NCBI GenBank assembly: GCA_044346175.1
Contig: JBIIZQ010000002.1
Span: 62,001 to 126,000, forward strand
Source of the DNA: JBJTUH01 sp044346175
GTDB taxonomy: Bacteria > Cyanobacteriota > Vampirovibrionia > Vampirovibrionales > JAJTHC01
DNA length: 64,000 nucleotides
Direction of reading: 5' to 3'
This document shows, piece by piece, positions 42,102 through 51,058 of this stretch. The stretch's first letter is position 1; every line of letters starts with the position of its first letter. The notes under the pieces were generated by a model that ran no database searches, had not been told where the DNA came from, and worked only from the letters and a program-made list of their open reading frames with translations. The position numbers and the translations under genes were made by a program.

Positions 42102-44669
42102 ATGCAAGCTCGTAATAACACGTCTCAAGCCTCATCACCGCCACCTTCAGGGGGTGCCATTCAACCCATTAGTTTACGTGAGGAAATGCGCCGTTCTTAC
42201 ATTGATTATGCGATGAGCGTCATTGTAGGGCGAGCGTTACCTGATGTACGGGATGGCTTGAAACCCGTCCATCGACGCATCCTATACGCCATGCACGAAC
42301 TCGGCTTAACGCCAGATAAACCTTACAAAAAAGCGGCTAAAGTGGTCGGGGAAGTGTTGGGGAAATACCACCCACACGGCGACTCCGCCGTTTATGATGC
42401 CTTGGTACGTCTTGCCCAAGATTTTTCCAGCCGATACCCTCTTATTGATGGTCATGGGAACTTTGGGAGTATTGAGGGCGATAATGCGGCTGCCATGCGT
42501 TATACAGAGGTTCGTTTGTCTAAAGCGGCATTGCCATTGCTGGAAGATATTGAACAAGATACCGTTGATTTCTCTCCCAACTATGATGGTTCTGAGGAAG
42601 AACCCTCCGTGCTGCCCGCACGCCTACCGATGCTTCTGCTCAATGGTGCCAGTGGCATTGCGGTGGGTATGGCAACAAATATTCCGCCCTTTAATGCCAA
42701 AGAAGTGATTGATGCACTCCTTGCAACCATTCAAAACCCTGCCATTACAACCCAAGAACTCCTCAGGCTCATGCCAGCCCCAGACTTCCCAACAGGTGCT
42801 TCTATCATCGGTCAACGAGGGGTGAGAGATGCCTATGAAACGGGACGTGGTAGCGTTGTGATGCGTGCCACAACAACCATTGATGTCATCCCCGGGGGGC
42901 AAGGTCGTCATGAGCGTAATGCCATTATCGTGACCGAAATTCCGTATCAGGTGAACCTCACAAGCCTGATTGAAAAAATTGCCGAGTTGGTACGAGACAA
43001 AAAGCTTGAGGGTATTTCTGACTTACGCAACGAGAGTGACCGAGATGGCTTACGTCTCGTGATTGAATTAAAACGAGATGCGGATGCCAACGTTGTATTG
43101 CGTAACCTTTACAAGCAAACACAATTGCAAAGCTCGTTTGGGGTTATGTTTCTGGCATTGGTTGATAATCAACCTCGACTGTTGAGTGTTCGTGAGATTT
43201 TGCATCATTTTATTGAGCATCGTGTCACAGTCGTCACTCGGCGTACACACTTCCAACTGGCAAAAGCTGAAGCACGGGCCCATATCCTACTTGGCTTACT
43301 CACGGCGATGACCCATTTGGATGAGGTCATTAAAACCATCCGTGCGGCTTCCTCTACAGAAGAGGCACGCCAAAACCTCATGGCAAACTTTAGCCTGAGT
43401 GAAGCCCAGGCTAATGCCATTCTTGAGATGCAACTCCGTCGTTTAACCGCTTTAGAACGAGATAAAGTGCAACGTGAGTATGATGAGCTTCAAAAAACCA
43501 TTGCACACTTAAATTGGATTTTAAGTGCCAGAACCCATATCCTTGGTGTGATTCAGGAAGAGCTTGAAGCCCTCAAAGTGCCTTATGGTGATGAAAGACG
43601 CACGATGCTTTTACCTGATGAGGATGGGTCTGGTGGCTTCTCTATGGAAGATTTAGTACCCGATACGCCCATGTCCGTCTTTATTACAAAGAAGGGCTAT
43701 ATTAAACGGGTGTCTTTAAGCCAGTTTAAACGTCAAAACCGTGCAACCCGTGGGGCAGGGGGTATGAAGACTCGTGAAGAAGATGAAATGGCACATCTCC
43801 TCACCACCTCCATGCACGGGACAATACTCCTCTTTAGTAACCGAGGTGTCGTCTATAGTTTACGTGTATTTGACTTACCTGAAGGTGGGAAAAATGCCAA
43901 GGGTCTCGCACTCATTAACTTACTCCCCTTACACCCCGAAGAGAAAATTACGGCGGTTCTACCGCTCCAACACCATGAAGAAGCCGATGCACCCTCACTG
44001 GTGATGCTCACACAGCATGGGGTGATTAAGCGTACGTTGTTTTCAGAATTTGAGAACATTCGCCGCAACGGCTTAATTGCGATTGGCTTAAATGATGGGG
44101 ATGAATTAAAGTGGGTGCTTGAAGCAACCAACCTTGACAGTGCCTTGATTACCACAGCCAATGGTATGGCCATCCGTTTCGCTGTAAAAGACGAGTTGCG
44201 TCCTATGGGACGACCCGCACGAGGGGTAAAGGCGATTGAATTGCGTCGGGGGGATGAAATTGTTGATTTCTGTATTGCCCCTGCCAATCCTACCAGCCCT
44301 GTGGATATTCTTGTCATTACCAATGATGGCTATGGTAAACGCTGTGACTTCTCAGAGTTCCGTTTACAGTCTCGGGGGGGGATTGGTCTGATTGCGACGA
44401 AGTTTAAGAGCCGTACTAGCCAATTATCCAGTGCGTGCATCGTAAGCCCTGACGATGAGATTATGATTGTTTCAGCACAAGGTATTGTCAACCGCTTGAA
44501 AGCCCAAGATATTTCTCAGCAAGGTCGTATGGCAACTGGTGTTAAACTTCAAAGTATGGACGAAGCCGATTACGTCGTGACGGTCTCTAAAATATCCAGT
44601 ATCTATCAGCAGGATGATGACACGGAAGGCGACTTCTTAGACGCTACAGAGGATACTGCTTCCTCTTAA
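42102..44669 (+). CDS. gyrA: DNA gyrase subunit A
   Basis: Type II topoisomerase subunit that cuts and rejoins DNA during negative supercoiling. After a ~22-residue lead the family sequence starts (ISLREEMRRSYIDYAMSVIVGRALPDVRDGLKPVHRRILY). The active-site Tyr134 lies in AAMRYTEVRLSK. The quinolone region has Ser95 and Asp99 in GDSAVYD, the susceptible form. A coiled coil and the six-bladed C-terminal domain follow; the position of the GyrA box reads QNRATRGAGGMKT, not the QRRGGKG of E. coli. I chose ATG 42102 over an upstream GTG (42066). gyrB is elsewhere. Confidence 0.96.
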   Translation: MQARNNTSQASSPPPSGGAIQPISLREEMRRSYIDYAMSVIVGRALPDVRDGLKPVHRRILYAMHELGLTPDKPYKKAAKVVGEVLGKYHPHGDSAVYDALVRLAQDFSSRYPLIDGHGNFGSIEGDNAAAMRYTEVRLSKAALPLLEDIEQDTVDFSPNYDGSEEEPSVLPARLPMLLLNGASGIAVGMATNIPPFNAKEVIDALLATIQNPAITTQELLRLMPAPDFPTGASIIGQRGVRDAYETGRGSVVMRATTTIDVIPGGQGRHERNAIIVTEIPYQVNLTSLIEKIAELVRDKKLEGISDLRNESDRDGLRLVIELKRDADANVVLRNLYKQTQLQSSFGVMFLALVDNQPRLLSVREILHHFIEHRVTVVTRRTHFQLAKAEARAHILLGLLTAMTHLDEVIKTIRAASSTEEARQNLMANFSLSEAQANAILEMQLRRLTALERDKVQREYDELQKTIAHLNWILSARTHILGVIQEELEALKVPYGDERRTMLLPDEDGSGGFSMEDLVPDTPMSVFITKKGYIKRVSLSQFKRQNRATRGAGGMKTREEDEMAHLLTTSMHGTILLFSNRGVVYSLRVFDLPEGGKNAKGLALINLLPLHPEEKITAVLPLQHHEEADAPSLVMLTQHGVIKRTLFSEFENIRRNGLIAIGLNDGDELKWVLEATNLDSALITTANGMAIRFAVKDELRPMGRPARGVKAIELRRGDEIVDFCIAPANPTSPVDILVITNDGYGKRCDFSEFRLQSRGGIGLIATKFKSRTSQLSSACIVSPDDEIMIVSAQGIVNRLKAQDISQQGRMATGVKLQSMDEADYVVTVSKISSIYQQDDDTEGDFLDATEDTASS

Positions 44670-44717
44670 TCGTTTTCATCCTTATCTGATGCGTTCTACT
44701 ACCTTTTAAAGTCCATC

Positions 44718-44753
44718 ACAGCACCTTGCAAACGATAAACTGCAAGGTGCTGT
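44718..44753. terminator. Terminator after gyrA
   Basis: acagcaccttgca / tgcaaggtgctgt, 13-bp perfect stem with a 10-base loop, 48 bp after the gyrA stop. A small minus-strand frame ends on its far side, so it may serve both. Confidence 0.75.
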
Positions 44754-44810
44754 TACATAGTTACGTTACATCCGAGACCTTAAGAACGTTTGTTCTTGCA
44801 TTTCAGCATT

Positions 44811-44918
44811 CTACAGGTACCATGCAAGTAGGCGTACCATTCTTTTTGCTTCCTCAAACAGTACTTTCTTTGCAGAGGCGTTTGCTTCTTTAACCAAGTT
44901 ACGCCATGTTTCCTTCAA
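44811..44918 (-). CDS. Possible 35-aa protein in the gyrA-kinase gap
   Basis: A minus-strand frame from TTG 44918: MKETWRNLVKEANASAKKVL then FEEAKRMVRLLAWYL and stop. The sequence is an even amphipathic helix with protein-like composition, and the stop is followed by a terminator hairpin. Against it: a TTG start, only a GGGG as ribosome-binding site, and short length. It lies in the 359-bp gap between gyrA and the sensor kinase, where I see nothing else beyond that hairpin and an AT-rich stretch near 44940-44960. Confidence 0.25.
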   Translation of the reverse strand: MKETWRNLVKEANASAKKVLFEEAKRMVRLLAWYL

Positions 44919-45028
44919 ATCCCCGCCTGTCTTGACCTGTGCATTATGCTATACTTTTTTAGAAGCTAGGATGTGCCAAATGCTTCTATTTTCTTTGTCC
45001 CCCTTTGTACGATGCCACTGTTTGACCC

Positions 45029-46762
45029 ATGTTTACCTTTAAGTCTCTGCCTCAGGCGTTTAGTACCATGTTTGGTCTTACGAATACTGCTTCCAAGCAG
45101 GGAACCCAAGCCACTGCTCAAGAAAATACCTCCTCACTCACCTTTGTAGGCTGGTTAACACGTCATGGTCATTGGGGACAGTTACTATGGGTCAGTTGTT
45201 TTGCTCACGGTATCCTTTTTATATGGATGCAGGTACATCAGCCTTTACTGTGGGCTTGGTGTATCAGTCTTATGCTTCATGTTGCAACTGTGGCTTGGTG
45301 TTATTGGGCAACAGGAGAACGCTTACGCATTTTACGCAAGCAAGCGTATGAATTAAAGCAACATGTGGCACCAGATGCGTGCCAGCTAGTGCATCACCCG
45401 CTTCTCAGCAATGGCATGGAGCAACAGTTACATCATTTACATACCAAGTGGTATAAAGACTATCTCCAAGAGCGTCAAACTTTTTTGAATCAGATTGAAG
45501 CGTCTGAAGCACGCCTGTTTGCCGTGCTTGACCATATTAAAGAAGGTGTACTTGTAGCAAATGCTCGGCATCAGTTAATTCTTATCAATGAGCAGGCCGT
45601 GGCGATGATGGCACTTGGTGAAGCAACCCAAATGCTTGGGATACCCCTCTACAGCTTTGTTGATGAAGAAGGAATTCCTACTTTTGAAGATGCCCTCACG
45701 GTTTTAGAACACCTTGATTTCTCTGAGACGACCAGTTGGGACACGACTCTTGTATTACATCAACGTACGTACAAGGCAAGCTTTACCCCCATAGATGTTT
45801 CCAGTATTGAGACTTCTCTCAGCTACGCCAGCACCACACAAACCTTATCACCCACCACCATGGCCTCTCCTGATTTTATGGATGACTCCTTCCAGCCTTT
45901 AACCACTGGGTATTTAGTGACACTCCAAGATGTGACCCAACAAAGTGAGTTAGAAGCAATGAAGTCCAGCTTCATTAGCAATATTTCTCATGAGTTGCGT
46001 ACGCCAGTCACAACGATCAAAACCTACGCAGATACGCTCGTGAATTATGGTAAAGCCTTGGATGCCACCACGTATCAAGAATTTCTACATACGATTCATA
46101 CGGAGAGTGAACATTTAAAAGAGTTGGTGAATGATATGCTAGACCTCTCTAAACTCACCAATCCCGAAGTAAAACTCGATAAAATATACCTTGATTTGTC
46201 CACCATGATGCTTGAGGTGGCTCAAGGATTTCGTTTACGTGCCGAAGAGAAAAAGCTCTTCCTTAAGTTACGCTATCCTGACAAAGTACCTCAAGTATTA
46301 GTACACCCTTTAAGTATCCAGCGGACATTAAGAAACCTCATTGATAATGCCATTAAATACACCCCTGAAGGGGGTAGTGTTCTTCTGCAGTTAAGCGTGG
46401 ATGAGACACAAGGGCTGTTAGATTGTGCGATTCAAGACACAGGCATGGGTATTTCACAGGAACACCTTCCTTACCTGTTTAACCGATTTTATCGTGTGGA
46501 AACCAAAGTCCATGGTATTAAGGGGACAGGTTTAGGGCTACATTTGGTCAAAACAGCCATTGAAGACCATCACCAAGGTCACGTGTACGTTCAGAGTGAG
46601 GAAGGCAAGGGGTCAACTTTTGGCTTTACCTTGCCTTTTTATCAACCCCCTTCTGCGGAGGATGACTCCGAGAACCTCATGTCTCACCCGATGATATTAG
46701 AGGATGAAGAAGATGAAAACGACCAGCCTTTTGCCCTTTCACCTGAAGTCCTCGATGTTTAA
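45029..46762 (+). CDS. Membrane sensor histidine kinase
   Basis: 577 residues. Two hydrophobic segments at about 48-65 and 70-92 anchor it. A linker helix leads to a PAS-like domain (about 168-310: RLFAVLDHIKEGVLVANARHQLILINEQA ... GYLVTLQDVTQQSELE). HisKA follows with SHELRTPVTTIKTYADTL, phospho-acceptor His321, and the HATPase_c domain has NLIDNAIKYTPEGG, DTGMGIS, FNRFYRVE and KGTGLGLHLVK. The last ~40 residues are strongly acidic (EDDSENL, EDEEDENDQ). No response regulator is adjacent, so the partner must be elsewhere. The signal is unknown. Confidence 0.92.
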   Translation: MFTFKSLPQAFSTMFGLTNTASKQGTQATAQENTSSLTFVGWLTRHGHWGQLLWVSCFAHGILFIWMQVHQPLLWAWCISLMLHVATVAWCYWATGERLRILRKQAYELKQHVAPDACQLVHHPLLSNGMEQQLHHLHTKWYKDYLQERQTFLNQIEASEARLFAVLDHIKEGVLVANARHQLILINEQAVAMMALGEATQMLGIPLYSFVDEEGIPTFEDALTVLEHLDFSETTSWDTTLVLHQRTYKASFTPIDVSSIETSLSYASTTQTLSPTTMASPDFMDDSFQPLTTGYLVTLQDVTQQSELEAMKSSFISNISHELRTPVTTIKTYADTLVNYGKALDATTYQEFLHTIHTESEHLKELVNDMLDLSKLTNPEVKLDKIYLDLSTMMLEVAQGFRLRAEEKKLFLKLRYPDKVPQVLVHPLSIQRTLRNLIDNAIKYTPEGGSVLLQLSVDETQGLLDCAIQDTGMGISQEHLPYLFNRFYRVETKVHGIKGTGLGLHLVKTAIEDHHQGHVYVQSEEGKGSTFGFTLPFYQPPSAEDDSENLMSHPMILEDEEDENDQPFALSPEVLDV

Positions 46763-46800
46763 ATAGCCCTTAGGAAACCTCGTGTTTAAGCGTTTGCGTT

Positions 46801-47136
46801 TTAAGCAGAGGGTACTAGGATAGCTTGGAACTCGCAGCTTTCAAGGCATTTACCACACAAAGTACACTTTGCAGCATTGACAAGTGCCACGCTAGGGAAT
46901 GGGATACCTGAAGCATGTGCCATGTTTTGAGGGGCAGGGAGGGTGTCACGAGGCACCATCTGAATGGCTTCCTCGGGGCAGTCGTGATAGCAGAAAGAAC
47001 ACCCAATGCAATGCTCAGACGCAATCCCAACGGCTTGTTTCTTTTGCTTCAGTTTATTGTAACCATAGGCTCCTAATAAACCTCCCCCAATGAGAAGACC
47101 ACTCCACCCGAGTAGGGGTTGCCATTCAAAGGTCAT
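46801..47136 (-). CDS. Membrane-anchored 2[4Fe-4S] ferredoxin-type protein
   Basis: 111 residues. One N-terminal membrane segment (LLGWSGLLIGGGLLGAYGY) is followed by a Lys-rich stop-transfer (NKLKQKKQ) and two cluster motifs: CIGCSFCYHDCP and CTLCGKCLESCEF. The last cysteine is followed by Glu, not the usual Pro. By the positive-inside rule the clusters face the cytoplasm. It starts 20 bp after recN and probably shares its transcript. Possible electron carrier for KorAB or a membrane reductase; no partner gene is adjacent. Confidence 0.85.
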   Translation of the reverse strand: MTFEWQPLLGWSGLLIGGGLLGAYGYNKLKQKKQAVGIASEHCIGCSFCYHDCPEEAIQMVPRDTLPAPQNMAHASGIPFPSVALVNAAKCTLCGKCLESCEFQAILVPSA

Positions 47137-47155
47137 GCTAAAAATTCCTTGTCGT

Positions 47156-49156
47156 CTAGGGGGTATCAGTCAAATCAAACGCATCAGGATGGTAACTCTG
47201 ATATAAGGCACGTACATAGTGGAACAGTTCATCAGCAAAGGGTTCAGTCTCAGAGGCGTGCGTGGCTTCTGCCGCCGTGGGTGCCGTGGGCAGAGTGCCT
47301 CCGAGCGTCACCATTTCAGTCAGTGCTTTAAGTTTATCCTCAAGTAAGGCAGTGTGGCGTAGAAGGCTATAAGGTGTTTTACGCCTAAGTGCTGAAGCAT
47401 CCGTTTTTTCAGTAGAAGGATGATGTTTCTCCACCCAGTAAATTTCATGCGCAATGGCAGCTACGCCTAACTGATGGGTCACAAGCCATATATGATGCCA
47501 ACGTCCTAAACGCATAATATAGTTTGCAATGGCAGCAGCACTTTCCCCACTGGTACCCGTGTCCACTTCATCTAACAGTAGTACTGGTGCGGTGGCAAAG
47601 GCCTGTTTACTCGGGCTACTGGTCCAGCTTCCCAATAAGAGTAATACAACACGAGTCAGCTCCCCACCACTGGCGCCTTCTTGAAGAGGTTGCAACGGTA
47701 AGCCTTCACCAGAGGCAAACCGCATTGTGAGCTTGTGGGGTTTAAACCGAGGTAACTTATCAGGAGGGGAAGCTTCCGCTAGAAGTACTTCAGGTGCATA
47801 CCTTTCAAAAGATAAATCAAACCGTGCATGAGCCAAAGCGAGTTCAGACAAATGCTTTGCCATAAAAGCTTCTAGGTGTTCTCCTGCTTGGGTACGTAGC
47901 GTCCATAATTTCGCTTCATGAGCTTGTACCAAAGTCCATTGGTCATGAAAATAGTTTTTTTGAGCTAGTTTAGCTTGCTCCAAACTTTCTAAAGAAGACA
48001 GTTTTTTTTGAAGCGTTTCAGCATAATAAGAGACCTCTTCAAGACTTGCACCGTACTTACGTTTCAAACTCTTTAGGGTACTGAGTCGCAGTCGGAGCGT
48101 TTCTTCCTCATGACTACTCAAACACTCATGGTACTGTCGTTGGGCTTCCTCACCCCATTGTGTAAGCCAGTTTAGTCCCTCTTGCGTCGTATCCCATTGT
48201 GCAAGGACGGTTTGACGGACTTCATCAGGGAGTTTTAGCGTTTTTACAATACGCTCAAAATCACGTACCCAAGTGTGCATCAGGCTGAGTATACCTTCCT
48301 GATGCCCTAAGCCACTACTGCCTAGCATGAGCTGATTCAGTGTTTCTAAAAGATTTTGAGCTTCTTGAGAGGATTGATGCTTTTGTAGCGTATGTTCAAG
48401 GGTGGTGTCTTCTTGAGCGTCTTGTAAACTAGCCGTCTGAATTTCTTCGAGCTGTTGTGTCCAAAAAGGTTGTTCTCGATAGGCTTCTCGAAGCTGAGCT
48501 TCCAATTTTTTATAGTCACGATGCGCTTGAACGAGGGTTTTGTGTGCTACTTCGTAAGCACATTTTTCTTGATTCAGTGCATCACCCCCTAGACGGTCAA
48601 GCCACCCTAATTGTACCTCGGGGTCTAAGAGAGCCACTTGAGCATGTTGCCCTAGAGAAAGTACCAAAAGTGGTCTTACTCTTTCAACGAGTGTTTGAGC
48701 CACTTGGACACCCTGGATACGCCATTGACTGACCCATTTTTGTTTTTGTTTCCCGAGTAAACGACTCACCACAAAGGGGATATTTGCATCAGTATCTTCT
48801 TCTGAGTCTTGCAGGGGAAGAGGCTCGTCAAGGAAATGTCCATCTTCAGTACCGTAGAGAATGTCCCATACGGGATGTGTTTTCGACAGATAAAATGTCA
48901 GTTCAACGCTACAATCGTTTGCATGGGGTCTCACCCAGCTATTTGAGGCTTTGCCTGGTGCTTCTAAGTTCAAACACCATTCCAAGGCACGCATCAGCAA
49001 ACTTTTTCCTGCTCCTGCATCGCCCAAAAAGGCACAAATATGAGGCGCAGGCTTCAGGACAACCGATTGTTTTTCAAACAAAAGAAAATTTTCAACACAC
49101 ACGCTCCCTAAGGCACAAGACGGACTGAGAGAAGTCGTATGAGAAGCGGTCTGCAT
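47156..49156 (-). CDS. recN: DNA repair protein RecN
   Basis: SMC-like ATPase that helps double-strand break repair. Walker A is GDAGAGKSLLM near residue 45 (family GETGAGKS). The centre is a long coiled coil (about 200-440). The signature EGASGGELTRVVLLLL and Walker B LLLDEVDTGTSGESAAAIANY lie near the C-terminus, followed by the switch His (VTHQLGVAAIA). 666 residues, longer than the usual ~560 because of a Thr/Ala/Glu-rich stretch near the end (GGTLPTAPTAAEATHASE) and extra N-terminal residues. Follows fabF by 35 bp. Confidence 0.9.
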   Translation of the reverse strand: MQTASHTTSLSPSCALGSVCVENFLLFEKQSVVLKPAPHICAFLGDAGAGKSLLMRALEWCLNLEAPGKASNSWVRPHANDCSVELTFYLSKTHPVWDILYGTEDGHFLDEPLPLQDSEEDTDANIPFVVSRLLGKQKQKWVSQWRIQGVQVAQTLVERVRPLLVLSLGQHAQVALLDPEVQLGWLDRLGGDALNQEKCAYEVAHKTLVQAHRDYKKLEAQLREAYREQPFWTQQLEEIQTASLQDAQEDTTLEHTLQKHQSSQEAQNLLETLNQLMLGSSGLGHQEGILSLMHTWVRDFERIVKTLKLPDEVRQTVLAQWDTTQEGLNWLTQWGEEAQRQYHECLSSHEEETLRLRLSTLKSLKRKYGASLEEVSYYAETLQKKLSSLESLEQAKLAQKNYFHDQWTLVQAHEAKLWTLRTQAGEHLEAFMAKHLSELALAHARFDLSFERYAPEVLLAEASPPDKLPRFKPHKLTMRFASGEGLPLQPLQEGASGGELTRVVLLLLGSWTSSPSKQAFATAPVLLLDEVDTGTSGESAAAIANYIMRLGRWHHIWLVTHQLGVAAIAHEIYWVEKHHPSTEKTDASALRRKTPYSLLRHTALLEDKLKALTEMVTLGGTLPTAPTAAEATHASETEPFADELFHYVRALYQSYHPDAFDLTDTP

Positions 49157-49191
49157 GGCGTTATCCTTACCCGTAAGAGAGATGGGTGGTG

Positions 49192-50508
49192 CTATGCGTC
49201 AGGGGCAGCCATAATTAAGCTGGCATTATGACCACCAAACCCAAAAGAGTTAGACATCGCATAACGTAACCCTGAAACAGCACGTGCGACATTAGGGACA
49301 TAATCAAGGTCGCAGGCTTCATCAGGTTCGTGTAAATTGAGTGTGGGGGGTACCACTTGGTGCTGTAACGCTTTTAAACAAATGATAGCCTCCAAGGCAC
49401 CTGCACCACCTAAAAGATGACCGTGCATACTTTTTGTCGAACTCACAAGGGTTTTACCTGTTTGAGCAGAAGTACCAAAGACGGTTTTAATCGCTTTAGT
49501 TTCAGAAATATCACCTACGGGGGTACTCGTAGCATGAGCGTTAATATAACCCACTGCTTCGGGGGTTAAGCCCGCATCTTTGAGTGCAATGGTCATCGCT
49601 CTGGCACCGCCTTCACCTTCATCATGGGTCGCCACAATATCATAGGCATCATCGGTGCTACCATAACCCGCAATGTAGCCATAAATCGTCGCACCACGTG
49701 CTTTGGCATGGGCTTCATCTTCAAGCATCAGTACAGCGGCACCCTCTGCAATGACAAAGCCATTGCGGTTTTTATCAAAAGGACGAGAAGCGGTCTCAGG
49801 AGACTCTTTCGCAAGGGATAAAGCACGTGCGTTGGCAAAACCAGCCAAAGCCATAGAAGCAAGCGGTGCTTCAGCCCCCCCAGCAAATGCTACATCGATT
49901 TCACCACTTTGAATCATCTTCATGGCTCTACCGATACAATCTGTCCCAGTTGCACAGGCTGTTGTAATACATAAACTAGGACCTTTGGCACCAAATTCAA
50001 TCGAAACTCTTCCTGCCGCCATATTAGAAATCATCATCGGTACTAAAAATGGGCTACAACGTTGGAAGCCACGGTCAAAACAGTGTTTCATTTGCACGTG
50101 GATGGTTTCCATACCACCCGAGCCTGTCCCTAACACCACACCTACACGTGTCATATCAAGGGTACCAGCGTCTTTTAAAGCCTGTAGTCCAGACATTTCC
50201 CACGCCCCACGCGCAGCAGCTACGCCGAACTGTGCAAAACGGTCCATACGTTTTGCTTCTTTTTTATCCATGTAGTTGCCCGGGTCAAAATCCGTAATTT
50301 GTCCAGCAACCCAGCATGTTTGTTGCTCTTCAGGAATCCCTGTCAGTAAACGAATACCACTACGTCCTTGTGAGACATTATCCCAAACGTCCTTTGCGGT
50401 GTGTCCTACAGGAGAAATAACACCCAAACCCGTGACGGCAACACGGCGACGAGGAAAAGCTTGACCATAAGAGGCTTGAGAGATGTCGGAGGGTGTCATT
50501 GTCATCAT
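49192..50508 (-). CDS. fabF: 3-oxoacyl-[acyl-carrier-protein] synthase II
   Basis: Condensing enzyme of fatty-acid elongation. From the doubled ATG at 50508, 438 residues: RRRVAVTGLGVISPVGHTAKDVW, active Cys in ITTACATGTDCIGRAM, His in INAHATSTPVGD, Lys/His in STKSMHGHLLGGAGALEA, and the C-terminal NSFGFGGHNASLIM. AGGA lies eight bases before the start. Part of the minus-strand cluster fabG-acpP-fabF. Confidence 0.96.
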   Translation of the reverse strand: MMTMTPSDISQASYGQAFPRRRVAVTGLGVISPVGHTAKDVWDNVSQGRSGIRLLTGIPEEQQTCWVAGQITDFDPGNYMDKKEAKRMDRFAQFGVAAARGAWEMSGLQALKDAGTLDMTRVGVVLGTGSGGMETIHVQMKHCFDRGFQRCSPFLVPMMISNMAAGRVSIEFGAKGPSLCITTACATGTDCIGRAMKMIQSGEIDVAFAGGAEAPLASMALAGFANARALSLAKESPETASRPFDKNRNGFVIAEGAAVLMLEDEAHAKARGATIYGYIAGYGSTDDAYDIVATHDEGEGGARAMTIALKDAGLTPEAVGYINAHATSTPVGDISETKAIKTVFGTSAQTGKTLVSSTKSMHGHLLGGAGALEAIICLKALQHQVVPPTLNLHEPDEACDLDYVPNVARAVSGLRYAMSNSFGFGGHNASLIMAAPDA

Positions 50509-50610
50509 GAAAAAATCCTGCGATAGCGTTGGACACAAAGTACCAAATAAAGATGAAACAGTTATGAGAAAAATGGTTACGAAAGACTTTAGGTATCATA
50601 AACTACAAAA

Positions 50611-50659
50611 ACTTGAGGGTTGCGGAGGGTGTAAAACCGCTCTGGCAATACCCTCAAGT
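50611..50659 (-). terminator. Hairpin between acpP and fabF
   Basis: acttgagggt (50611-50620) pairs with accctcaagt (50650-50659); a smaller gcgg/ccgc stem may form inside. It may terminate or attenuate transcription after acpP, setting more acpP than fabF message. Confidence 0.55.
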
Positions 50660-50675
50660 GCTTGTTCAAAAAGGA

Positions 50676-50918
50676 TTAACCTTGACGAGCTGTGATGTAG
50701 TCAACCGCTTGTTGTACGGTTTGAATTTTTTCAGCATCTTCATCAGGGATTTCAGTGCCGAATTCGGTTTCAAGTGCCATTACGAGTTCAACGGTGTCAA
50801 GAGAATCAGCACCAAGGTCTTGTGTAAAGCTTGCTTGGGGAGTCACTTCGGAAACATCAACACTCAATTGCTCAACAACAACTTTAGTGACACGCTCGAG
50901 AATGTCGGACATCATCAT
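50676..50918 (-). CDS. acpP: Acyl carrier protein
   Basis: Carries growing acyl chains on 4'-phosphopantetheine. 80 residues starting with three consecutive ATGs (MMMSDILERVTKVVVEQLSV), so the start could be any of 50918, 50915 or 50912. GAGG lies about ten bases before the first. The attachment site is Ser39 in DLGADSLDTVELVMALE; helices II-IV follow (IPDEDAEKIQTVQQAVDYI). It lies 140 bp after fabG. Confidence 0.97.
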   Translation of the reverse strand: MMMSDILERVTKVVVEQLSVDVSEVTPQASFTQDLGADSLDTVELVMALETEFGTEIPDEDAEKIQTVQQAVDYITARQG

Positions 50919-51058
50919 GGAAGGAATACCTCGTGAGTTATAGAAGAAAATACAAAAACACTTAAAAGCAGTGGCAAGGTTCATGAAAGTGGTAGCCTTG
51001 TGCCTATGCTTTTCATTGAAACAAAAACACGTCTTAACGGCTAGCCTTTCTTATCGTT

